Below are positions 54,385 to 63,239 of a stretch of DNA of 64,000 nucleotides, one piece after another. The notes under the pieces were generated by a model. That model was given only the letters and a program-made list of their open reading frames with translations, was not told the DNA's origin and ran no database searches. The stretch comes from Planctomycetota bacterium (GTDB taxonomy: Bacteria; Planctomycetota; UBA11346). A program made the position numbers and the translations under genes. Position 1 is the first letter of the stretch; each line of letters starts with the position of its first letter. The DNA is taken from contig JALHRW010000005.1 of NCBI GenBank assembly GCA_022841245.1, positions 1-64,000 on the forward strand, given 5' to 3'.

Positions 54385-57321
54385 TCAGCGCGTCTGCAGT
54401 GGCAGCTCGACGACCGAGTCGTTGTAGTGCCACTGCTTGAAGAGCGTGCGCTGCTCGGTCGAGATCCGACCGGGCGCCGGGAACTGCGGCGCTTCGGGGT
54501 CGACCACCAGCACCGTCTCGAGGTCCTGCTGCGCCACTGGCTTGTGCAGAAGATTGTCGTAGACCTCGCCACGGGTCAGTACGCGGAAGTAGTGGCTCTT
54601 GCCGATGTAGAAGCAACCAGTGGCGCTGAACCAATTCGTCGGCTTCGGCCCCCGGCCCGGACCTCCAGCGCCGCCATCGACCGGTTGCCAACGGTCGGTA
54701 CAGAATTTCACCTCATCCGAGGTCGCGGTTGAATTGCGATCGTAGGCCGAGCATGTCACCTTGTCGTTGCCGTCGAAGTCCATCGGCCGGAAATCGGCAT
54801 ATCTCGGGCTCGAACCGAAGAATGACATCCGATAGTCGTTGAGGATGCGCTCCATCACCTTGGCGCGTTCCTCCGACGTGGCGACGCTCGTCAGCGCGAT
54901 CAGTTTCTTGGTCACCAGGCTCCTGATCGTGTTGCTGACCGCCTTGGGGCTGATATCGAAGCTGATCTTGTCGCTCTGTCCCGCCACCTTGACCCACTTG
55001 CTGATGATCGGCATTCGCGGACACGGATAGCCCGGATTGTCGTAGTCCTCGCCCATTTGACGCAGGAACAGCGCATCGATCTCCTCCATGGTGTCATAGG
55101 CCAGGGGATCGCGCAGGGCGGGGCTGGCGAAACCCTTCTGCCCGCCGGAATTGCGCGGCTCGAACACCGTATTGGGATACTGCACCCAGGTGGCCTTGGC
55201 GTACGATAGGGCGGTGGTCATGGCGTAGGTCAGATCCCAGAAGTAGCTGTACTTGTAGGTCATCGGCTGCGGATCGGCCCGGCGGATGACGCGATACCGC
55301 GGTATCGTCGGCCATCCCGGATCCGGCACCGGCTTCGGATCGGGATAATCATCCCACACCCAAGTCGAGTCGCTGACGCCAGGCCACCAGAAGAAGAACG
55401 GATTGTTGGTATGCGTGCACCGACCGGTCGCCAGGGCGTCCGTAACGTTCATGGCCACATCGACATCGATATCCTTGCCGAGGTTGTCGATCTGACCGTT
55501 TTCGTCACCCGCGGCCGAATTCACGTCGCTCCGGCACAACGGTCCGGGATAGCGCTGATTGGTCGGACGTGGCTCGCGTAACGCCTGGTAATAGTCCGGC
55601 TTGGCATCGACGGCGGCATCGAACACGCCATTGGAGTTCCTGTCGCAATACGGGGCGGGGAACTCGGAGAAGCCGTTGCCCAACTGATCCGTCAGGATGT
55701 CGAATCCGGGCGGGATTGCGCTGAAGCCGTATCCGCCGTTGGTATTGCGTCTCGCGATCTCCTCCGTGGAATCGAAGATATCCTTGTTGGCTGCATCGAC
55801 CCCGATCTTCTTGTAGTATGCATCGTGGGTCCAATGCATGGCCCTGATATAGGGCGGGGTATACGCGAATAGCATCTCGAAGACAACCTGAGCCGGAGCG
55901 GTCAGCAGGTTGATCTGCCACGGCGTGTCGACGCGGCCCTCGTGCCATTTCCAGTCGGCAGGCGGTTCGGCGCTCGCCCGCAGGCTGCGCCCGAAGATCG
56001 TGTAGATCGTGTTGATGCGGGACCAGTTGCCGGACCAGTTGGGGCAGTCGACGCCTTGCCCATCCTGGTAGTTAGATATGGGAATGCCCGTCCCTTGGAG
56101 GGCGAATATCTGGTTGAACCAGGAGTATTGGGGGCCGACCAGGGCATGGGCGTAGGGCCGGTAGGCGCTCTGCCCGACTGGGGTGAGGATCTCGCCGCCG
56201 GCAGGGTTGGCGGCAATGCTGGGGTAGGTCGGGTACTTGGTGTTGTCGAAGCTGAACAACTGCCCTCCCATGCGTGAGGTGCCATCGTTGTCGTAATTGA
56301 AGACGCCGTACCACGGTTGGACTGTATCGGCCGGCTGCCCCCGGCGATACATCATCGGGAAGGTCGCCGGCAAGCCCTTGCGGGGATCATTCGCGAACCT
56401 GGGCCAGGCGCGATCGGCATTGCCAGAGTTGCCACGTCCGCGGAAGAGATGGCCGAAGCGCAGCCCTGTCGCCCTGTTGCCCCACGGCACGGTCATGTTT
56501 TCCAGCACATAACCGGCATGATCGACCCACGTGGGGATAACCCGATAGTCGTTGTTGGGATCCTGCCAATTGATGTTCATGTCGGCACGAGGATTGGTCA
56601 GCAAGTGGGCATTGAGATCCTCGACGGTCACGGCATAGCGCAGACGGTAGCGCGCCTTGCGCCGCTGATCCTCGACTGTGCCGGCGGTCAATCGGCGCAG
56701 GTTCTCATCGAGGAACAAGCCCTTGGCCCGCTCGGGCCTGGCAGCGGCGGGATCGGTGAACTTGGTCTCGACGACCGGCACCGGAGTGGCTGCGGACGGG
56801 GAGGGTCGGGTGCTATTGTGGTAGTTAACCTCGATGTAACGACCGCGCGCATCGCTGATCATGCAGCCGCCCTGGGTTTTGCCGGTACTGAGGTCGACTA
56901 GCTGGTGCCACGTGCCATACTTGAACTCGGTCTTCCTGATCAGGGTCGCCATCAGATGGTTCTCCTCGCTGACGTCGTCTCCTTCGATGACTCCGGCATA
57001 GCTCAGCTTGTTGGGGTTGACGAAGGAGACGAACGGCGCCCGGTACGGCCCATCGAGGTGCATCGGCGCCGGGGCCATGGTCTCCGCGCCGGAGCCGGTC
57101 GCCAGATCCAGGCTAGGCGCATTGTAATCGAGCAGGATCTGCTCGGTGGCGTGCGCCAGGCCGCTTTGGGCGGCGTCCTGGGCGAGAGCGACCATCAGCT
57201 CGCTCTTACCCGACATCTCCTGGCGGGTGGCTCCGCGCAGGAAGGCATAGCCGACCATGGCCGCGAAGGCGGCAAGGGCCAGGCAGAGAAGGATGGCGGA
57301 TCCCGAGCGTGCCGGAGTCAT
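54385..57321 (-). CDS. Very large GspK/PilX-like protein (978 aa)
   Basis: N-terminus 'RSGSAILLCLALAAFAAMVGYAFLRGATRQEM'; last gene of the pseudopilin operon; contains Asp/Asn-rich 'CDRNSNGVFDAAVD'. Confidence 0.65.
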   Translation of the reverse strand: MTPARSGSAILLCLALAAFAAMVGYAFLRGATRQEMSGKSELMVALAQDAAQSGLAHATEQILLDYNAPSLDLATGSGAETMAPAPMHLDGPYRAPFVSFVNPNKLSYAGVIEGDDVSEENHLMATLIRKTEFKYGTWHQLVDLSTGKTQGGCMISDARGRYIEVNYHNSTRPSPSAATPVPVVETKFTDPAAARPERAKGLFLDENLRRLTAGTVEDQRRKARYRLRYAVTVEDLNAHLLTNPRADMNINWQDPNNDYRVIPTWVDHAGYVLENMTVPWGNRATGLRFGHLFRGRGNSGNADRAWPRFANDPRKGLPATFPMMYRRGQPADTVQPWYGVFNYDNDGTSRMGGQLFSFDNTKYPTYPSIAANPAGGEILTPVGQSAYRPYAHALVGPQYSWFNQIFALQGTGIPISNYQDGQGVDCPNWSGNWSRINTIYTIFGRSLRASAEPPADWKWHEGRVDTPWQINLLTAPAQVVFEMLFAYTPPYIRAMHWTHDAYYKKIGVDAANKDIFDSTEEIARRNTNGGYGFSAIPPGFDILTDQLGNGFSEFPAPYCDRNSNGVFDAAVDAKPDYYQALREPRPTNQRYPGPLCRSDVNSAAGDENGQIDNLGKDIDVDVAMNVTDALATGRCTHTNNPFFFWWPGVSDSTWVWDDYPDPKPVPDPGWPTIPRYRVIRRADPQPMTYKYSYFWDLTYAMTTALSYAKATWVQYPNTVFEPRNSGGQKGFASPALRDPLAYDTMEEIDALFLRQMGEDYDNPGYPCPRMPIISKWVKVAGQSDKISFDISPKAVSNTIRSLVTKKLIALTSVATSEERAKVMERILNDYRMSFFGSSPRYADFRPMDFDGNDKVTCSAYDRNSTATSDEVKFCTDRWQPVDGGAGGPGRGPKPTNWFSATGCFYIGKSHYFRVLTRGEVYDNLLHKPVAQQDLETVLVVDPEAPQFPAPGRISTEQRTLFKQWHYNDSVVELPLQTR

Positions 57322-57330
57322 GGCGAACCT

Positions 57331-58269
57331 TCAGTAGGTGGGGTTGTCAGGTAGCGCGCAACTGAAGCTGTAGGTGCGGCTGACCTCGGTCTGCTTCAGA
57401 TCGATGACGGTGGTGAGGGTGAACTTGATGCGCAGCACGGTCGGCCGGTCGTCCAGGCCCGTCTGATCGCGACCATCGATGAAGCTGCCGGGAGCGGCCC
57501 AGGTCAGGGCGCTGGTGCCGTTGGCGAGCTTGCCCGTCCCGTTGCGGTTGCGCAGTTCGATGCTGAGGTCACTGCAGTTGCGCAGCAGAGGCCGGGAGTT
57601 GAGCAGCAGATCGTCGTAGTCGCCGACGTCCGACTTCTCCACTGGTTCGATCGTCTTGTCCGTCGGATCCGACTGCCAGGCATTGGCATTGAGGATGTCC
57701 TTGGGGCTGTTCGGCGTGGCCGCGGTGCCCGTTTCGCGCACCAGTTGCGGCACCAGGAGGAAGGTCGAGAGGTAATTGGTCATCTTCGATCCGGTAGGGA
57801 TCTTCCAGTAGTTCCGGGTCTGGTCGCCGGGGACCCGGGTCCAGCGGCCGGTGCGGCTGGTGGACACCTCCAGGGTGCCGGTCGGCGCTACCGCCCAGTG
57901 CCAGCGCGACCACACCAGATCGGTGAAGCCCATGACCGAGTGCACGCCGGCTCCGTATTTGATGTCGTAGAAGTCGCGTGGCGAGCGCTTGGCGTGCATG
58001 AACACGAGCTCGACGCTCTTCGTCGTGGGGTCGGAGGTGAGCCATACGGCCGCACCCGGGTGCATGGCCCCGACCTCGATCGAGAGCTTCTCGAACAGCG
58101 TCTTGGCCGTCGCATCCATCGTCTGCAGCGCCTGCAGCCGCCGTGTCATCGCCAGCATCTGCACCACCGCGGTGATGGCGGCTGTGGTGATGACGATGAC
58201 CAGCGTGATCGACATCAGCAGCTCGACCAGCGTGAATGCCTCATGCCGGGAACGCGTCTGCAGGCTCAT
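57331..58269 (-). CDS. GspJ/PilW-like prepilin-type protein
   Basis: 'RHEAFTLVELLMSITLVIVITTAAITAVVQM' N-methylation motif (Ala at -1). Confidence 0.75.
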   Translation of the reverse strand: MSLQTRSRHEAFTLVELLMSITLVIVITTAAITAVVQMLAMTRRLQALQTMDATAKTLFEKLSIEVGAMHPGAAVWLTSDPTTKSVELVFMHAKRSPRDFYDIKYGAGVHSVMGFTDLVWSRWHWAVAPTGTLEVSTSRTGRWTRVPGDQTRNYWKIPTGSKMTNYLSTFLLVPQLVRETGTAATPNSPKDILNANAWQSDPTDKTIEPVEKSDVGDYDDLLLNSRPLLRNCSDLSIELRNRNGTGKLANGTSALTWAAPGSFIDGRDQTGLDDRPTVLRIKFTLTTVIDLKQTEVSRTYSFSCALPDNPTY

Positions 58270-58658
58270 GGCTTGCGTCTGATCATGCGCCGGCTGGTAC
58301 AGACGAAGACCTCGCCATTATTTGCCTCAGAGACGTCGACCGTGACGGTGACCGCGACCAGCGTGCCGATTGCTCCGTCGAGCGGCGTCTCCTCCGATTC
58401 CGTGCGCACCACCCACAGCCCGTTGAGATAGCCGGAGCTGGTCGGGGCGTTGGGACTCATGCTGGGGTCGGTCTGCAGCGGGCTGGGGTCGGCGATCACG
58501 CTCATCGCGGTGGCCATGCCCACGGTCCGGCCATGGGCGGAGCGCACCAGGTGCAGACCATACAGGATCAGGCCGCAGGCCGCGGTCAGCGCCATGGCGA
58601 GGATGAGGGTGCAGGCCATCACCTCGATGAGGGTGAACCCTCGCCGGTCGTATCTCAT
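58266..58658 (-). CDS. GspI/PilV-like prepilin-type protein
   Basis: 'MRYDRRGFTLIEVMACTLILAMALTAACGLIL'; ATGA overlaps on both sides. Confidence 0.75.
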   Translation of the reverse strand: MRYDRRGFTLIEVMACTLILAMALTAACGLILYGLHLVRSAHGRTVGMATAMSVIADPSPLQTDPSMSPNAPTSSGYLNGLWVVRTESEETPLDGAIGTLVAVTVTVDVSEANNGEVFVCTSRRMIRRKP

Positions 58659-60232
58659 GGGGCCTTCCACCACCACTTGCGGTCGCGCAGCATCTCCGGC
58701 AGCACCGTGTCGTGGATCGGCAATCCGCGCGGCGTGCCGTTGCTGTTGCGCAACTCGTGGTTGACGTAGTTGGGCTGGGTGATCGCGGTCGTCGCGCTCC
58801 AGGTGGTGTCGGCCTTACCCCAGATCTTGTTCTTGTTCTGCCAGTCGGTGCCGGTGATGGTGGCGTCGAAGGTCAGCGCTTCCTTGTTGGTGTTGCGCAC
58901 GCGGATCACCTTCACCTGGCCGTCCATGCTGACGCCGACGCGGTACATCGGCGTCAGCGAACGCAGCGCCTGTTCGGCGCTGGCGAAGACTGGCGAGTCG
59001 TTGGCTGCATCCGGGGCCAGGGTGATCCAATAGTAACCGGTGCGGGCGGCGTAGGTGGTCGCTTCGCGCTGCGCGTCCGAGGAGTCGACGTACGGCGTGC
59101 GGTAGTCGTCCCAGTTGTCCAGGTAGGCCGCATTATTGCAGCGGTCGCCCGGACCGGCGTCGCGGAGATCGTAGGTGGGGAACGAGGGCACGTAGGGGGA
59201 GACGTCGGGATCGGTGCGGGCCTTGCAGGTCTTGGCGTAGCCCTGGCGCAGCCGGAACCAGTCATCGACCACCGTGCCATCGGGACGGAAGCAGATGACG
59301 TAATCCAACCACTGGGCATTGATCAGCGGCCTGGGTTCGCCCGCTACAGCGATGGTGTAGAGCTTCTTGGACGCGAGGTCTCCGCCACCATAGATGCCGT
59401 AGATGTCGGTCGCGGCTTTATCGACGTCATCCTGGAGGACTTTGCGGTCGCAGGGGTTGACGCAGCCGATGATCTCCCCTTCAAGTCCCTCATAGTAGAA
59501 CCCGGAGATGCTGGCGATCCTGCCGCCGATCTTCTGCTGGGCGTGCTGCCGGTTGTTGTAGCCCTGGAACTTCTGGCTCTCCCCCTTCAGCGTCGGATCG
59601 TAGCCGCCCCACGGGTGCATTTGGCCAGTGGTCGCATCCCACCAACCGAACCAGGGCCGGGGATAGGTGGCTGTGTAGTAGCCGCCGGCGGCCGGCGCGG
59701 CATTGTCGCCGTTGTCCTGGTCGGTCAGGGCGAGGAAGCGCACCTTGCCCTTGGACAGCACATGCGGCTCGTCGATCCACGAACGGGACACCAGGCTGAA
59801 GTAGTGTTCAATGGGCGGAACAGGCTTGTCGAGGCCTTCGACAGGTCGGCCATTCAAGGCCGATAGCGTCATGTCGATGAGTGGCAGACTGTGCCATGTG
59901 TGCTCCGCGATCGCATTGCCATTGTCGCCGAGCAGCGAGTCGCGTGGGCCGATGAGCCTATACCAGTGCCCGCCGCTGCGGTTGTTGAGGATGCGTCCCG
60001 TGCTACCCGGGGCGTTCTGGATGTTGAAGGCGATGGCGTAGGGCGTGTTCTTGCGGATCGCTCGCGAACGGGTCTCGCGCAGGACGGAGGCGAGTTCCTC
60101 GGCCGCGCCGCGGACGGCCTCGTCGCGCTGGTCGGCGGTCGGACTGGCGATGACGAAACCGAGCATCAGCACGATGACCAGTACGACGATCAGCATTTCA
60201 AGGAGAGTGAATCCCAGGGACATGCGTCTCAT
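58655..60232 (-). CDS. GspH-like prepilin-type protein, unusually long (525 aa)
   Basis: 'MRRMSLGFTLLEMLIVVLVIVLMLGFVIAS', 'EELASVLRETRSRAIRKNTPYAIAF'. Confidence 0.75.
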   Translation of the reverse strand: MRRMSLGFTLLEMLIVVLVIVLMLGFVIASPTADQRDEAVRGAAEELASVLRETRSRAIRKNTPYAIAFNIQNAPGSTGRILNNRSGGHWYRLIGPRDSLLGDNGNAIAEHTWHSLPLIDMTLSALNGRPVEGLDKPVPPIEHYFSLVSRSWIDEPHVLSKGKVRFLALTDQDNGDNAAPAAGGYYTATYPRPWFGWWDATTGQMHPWGGYDPTLKGESQKFQGYNNRQHAQQKIGGRIASISGFYYEGLEGEIIGCVNPCDRKVLQDDVDKAATDIYGIYGGGDLASKKLYTIAVAGEPRPLINAQWLDYVICFRPDGTVVDDWFRLRQGYAKTCKARTDPDVSPYVPSFPTYDLRDAGPGDRCNNAAYLDNWDDYRTPYVDSSDAQREATTYAARTGYYWITLAPDAANDSPVFASAEQALRSLTPMYRVGVSMDGQVKVIRVRNTNKEALTFDATITGTDWQNKNKIWGKADTTWSATTAITQPNYVNHELRNSNGTPRGLPIHDTVLPEMLRDRKWWWKAP

Positions 60233-61257
60233 GGAATGCCCTTGTCGTAGGGTTGCAGCGGAACGTTGTCGTTGTTCGCCGCCGCGTCGCGCATCCAGTC
60301 GGCCTTCCCATCCGGACCGGCACTCCACAGCTCGAATTCCGTCTCCAGGCCCCGGGCGGCATACAGCCTGCGGTCTGAATGCCGCAGGTTCGCCAGATCG
60401 GGCAGGGCCGGCGGATTGACGACCAGTGCAATCCCGGTGATGGTGTCGGTCGGAGCCAGGGTCTTCCGCCCCAGCGCATGCAGGCCCATGCTGAGCGCGC
60501 TGACATCGGTCGAACCGGAATCGCTGTACTGGTGCGGGGCGGAGTTCATGCCCTCGACCACCTGGCAGACATAGAGCAGCGGGTGATTCCAGGCATCGAG
60601 GATGCCCTCGCCGGCGATATAGCTCTTCGGCACCTCACCCTTGAGGTAGTCCTTGGCCCAGCCCGGGCAGTCGACGCTCGCCGGTGACGAGAGCAGCGGC
60701 GTGGTCGGCAGCACGCGGCGGGTGAAGGCTCCACCCCACTTGTCACGCCAGCTGGCGTTCGATGCCTGCATCACTCCGCTGGTCACGCCGGTATTGCCGG
60801 AGTAGAGGGCGAGTCGGACACGTTCGCGGGCCATGCGATTCGCCATATACGCGGCGCTCCAGCCCTCGCGGGAGTCCTTGTCGGTGTACGAGTTCGGATT
60901 CGTCGTGGGGCCGTCGACGTAGATGGCCGCCGCCGCATCGGCATCAGTGATGACCTTGGCGCGTTTATCATCGGCGATGTCGGTGCCGAGGTGGTAGTAG
61001 AGCCGGTTGCTCCACGCCTCGCCGGAGGCCAAGTCGGCGTATCTCGTCTGGAACGGGTATGGCCCGATCTCGGAACGGAACAGGCGTAACGCCGCGTCGA
61101 CCTTGACCATCACCGTGCGCGTCGCTGACTTCTTCGATTCGCGTGAGGCCAGGCCCATGAGCGGCATGAGCAGGCCGAGCAGGGTGACCAGAATGGTTAT
61201 GACGACGAGCAGCTCGATCAGCGTGAAGCCGCTACGCCGGTGGGCTGGGTCGGCCAA
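60229..61257 (-). CDS. GspG-like prepilin-type protein (TTG start proposed)
   Basis: 'MADPAHRRSGFTLIELLVVITILVTLLGLLMPLMG'; TTG at 61257 with upstream GAGGGGG as possible RBS; C-terminal 'DAWNHPLLYV' and 'ELWSAGPDGKAD' typical of GspG-like proteins. Confidence 0.75.
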   Translation of the reverse strand: MADPAHRRSGFTLIELLVVITILVTLLGLLMPLMGLASRESKKSATRTVMVKVDAALRLFRSEIGPYPFQTRYADLASGEAWSNRLYYHLGTDIADDKRAKVITDADAAAAIYVDGPTTNPNSYTDKDSREGWSAAYMANRMARERVRLALYSGNTGVTSGVMQASNASWRDKWGGAFTRRVLPTTPLLSSPASVDCPGWAKDYLKGEVPKSYIAGEGILDAWNHPLLYVCQVVEGMNSAPHQYSDSGSTDVSALSMGLHALGRKTLAPTDTITGIALVVNPPALPDLANLRHSDRRLYAARGLETEFELWSAGPDGKADWMRDAAANNDNVPLQPYDKGIP

Positions 61258-61460
61258 ATGGAGATCCCCCTCATCGGATCTGGGCCGATTACCGAAACCG
61301 ACATCGGCGGTGGTCTCCACCAGCACGACCTCGCCCAGGCCGATTGCGACGATGCCACGTTGCAGCCGATGACAGAAGGGTCCATGGTCACCGACCGAGT
61401 CGGGACGCCGGTCGAGCACGTTGCAATCGCTGATGGAAGGGCAGCAAGCGATCTGAACCA

Positions 61461-61477
61461 TCGTATAAAGTATACGA
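61461..61477. promoter_or_regulatory. AT-rich perfect dyad upstream of the pseudopilin operon
   Basis: TCGTATA-AAG-TATACGA; minus strand contains TATACT, a possible -10 element. Confidence 0.4.
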
Positions 61478-61609
61478 AGGCAGCGGGGCTTCTCTATATC
61501 GCGATTGACCAGCATTTGCTGCAGGTGTGATCACTTCGGTATCGGGTAGCAAGGACAGTTACCCACAGCACCGCACGTACTGTTCAGCTTACAGCGGTTC
61601 ACGTAGTTG

Positions 61610-61950
61610 AATGTGAATTCGGTGGAGTCCCTGATGGCACGCCGTCGACGAAGGAGCGAATATCGCCCATGTGATCGGGCTGCCAGTCGCCGGCGAGGTG
61701 GTAGCCGCGGCTGGTGTCGCAGGTCTGCCAGCCGACTTCGACAATTACCGCGGCGCAGCCGAGTTCGGCGGCGCAGCGGCATTCTGCCAAAACCGGCTGC
61801 GGATCGCAGGCCTGATGGAACGAATACCAGGCCGAATACATCGGCTCCCGACGGGCTTCCGGCACCGGCATCGGCGTATGCCCGGGAATCGCCTCCCACC
61901 AGCGCGCGACCTCTTGCAGCGCCTGGTACCACGGGACCAGACGGGTATCG
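61610..61950 (-). pseudogene. Truncated GH36 alpha-galactosidase-like remnant
   Basis: 'EPMYSAWYSFHQACDPQPVLAECRCAAELGCAAVIVEVGWQTCDTSRGYHLAGDWQPDHMGDIRSFVDGV' then early stop; upstream frame also interrupted by TGA. Confidence 0.65.
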
Positions 61951-61992
61951 AGTCACTTCCCATGTCGCAACCGACCCCATCATGTCGCAGAC

Positions 61993-62859
61993 ATGACCAC
62001 CATGGTCGTACCTGCCACCACTGGCGTCGTGATCAGCACGCTGGATCACGCCGGAGGTCTGCCCGCCATCGACCGTATCATCCGCGAGACCGGGTTGGCC
62101 CATGCCTACCGCCACTCGGGCGCCGGCCCGAGCAACGGCCTGGGCGCGGTGCAGGTCACCCTCGCCGGCTGCGGCCGGCTGTGGCCGGACGGATGCACCA
62201 GCAACGCCGGCATCGCCCTACCACCCGGGCGCTGCCTCGCCTTCCAATACGGGCAGCCGGTGGCCTACACCACCGATTCCGGGGCACCGCGCTGGGATTT
62301 CATCTACATCAATCTGCACGGCACGGCCGCTCTGGCGATGCTCGGCGAACTGACCGCTCAGCACGGCCACGCCCTGGCCTGCGATCTGGCCCACCCCGCC
62401 ATGCTCCGCATCGTCGACCTGTCGCGCGGGCCTGGCATCCGCCACCGCCACCTCACCCCGGCCGACTCGGCACGCATCGCCAGCGACGTGCTGCTCGCCC
62501 TGGCCCAGGCCAACCCCTGCTCCGCCGAGCCCGATCGCGACGCGCTGGAGGCGGCCTGCGACTACCTCATCCACCGGATCAGCCAGCCGGTCGATATCGC
62601 GGATGCGGCCAGATCGGTGGGCTTTTCGCGCGAGCACCTGACGCGCCTGTTCCGGCGGCGCCTCGGCATTGCCCCGGCCGCCTGGCTGCGGCGCGAGCGG
62701 CTGCTTCAAGCCGACCTGCTGCTGCGCAGCGGCATGCGGCCGCTCGCCGCCATCGCCCAGCGCTGCGGCTTCGCCACCACCAGCCACTTCGTCCACGCCT
62801 TCCGCAAACGCTTCGGCACCACGCCGGGACAGCTGCGCGGCGGGCAACGGGAGAACTGA
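61993..62859 (+). CDS. AraC family transcriptional regulator
   Basis: C-terminal 'DIADAARSVGFSREHLTRLFRRRLGIAPAAWLRRERLLQADLLLRSGMRPLAAIAQRCGFATTSHFVHAFRKRFGTTPGQLR'. Confidence 0.95.
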   Translation: MTTMVVPATTGVVISTLDHAGGLPAIDRIIRETGLAHAYRHSGAGPSNGLGAVQVTLAGCGRLWPDGCTSNAGIALPPGRCLAFQYGQPVAYTTDSGAPRWDFIYINLHGTAALAMLGELTAQHGHALACDLAHPAMLRIVDLSRGPGIRHRHLTPADSARIASDVLLALAQANPCSAEPDRDALEAACDYLIHRISQPVDIADAARSVGFSREHLTRLFRRRLGIAPAAWLRRERLLQADLLLRSGMRPLAAIAQRCGFATTSHFVHAFRKRFGTTPGQLRGGQREN

Positions 62860-63206
62860 ACCTCACGTCGGTGAGTCGTTCCGATTCGTTCCCATCCTGA
62901 CCGATGGAGAATCAGAGAATCATGGCTGCCTGGCGTCCCCAAGCAGTGTGGCCCAAACGGAGAACGGGGAGAGCCGGGACCCCCGGCCGAATCCATGGAT
63001 TCAACCGCTGCTTCCGTGGGTTTCTCTTGGTTGAGCTGGTTGACCACAAGGGACGAGTGTCGAGCAATTCTCCGTCTGTAAGTCGTTGTCAGAACTAGAC
63101 GAGTAATTGAATTAGTCCAGTGGGCAACGGAATACCGTTGGCATGTGGTATTCGACGGCTCCCACCGTCCACCGGCCTCGTCTTCGCCTGTTCCTGAGAA
63201 TTTCCT

Positions 63207-63230
63207 TTATATTGGGAATTACCAATATAA
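63207..63230. promoter_or_regulatory. Perfect palindromic operator-like element
   Basis: TTATATTGG-GAATTA-CCAATATAA, ending 9 nt before the ATG at 63240. Confidence 0.65.
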
Positions 63231-63239
63231 GGGTTTGGC

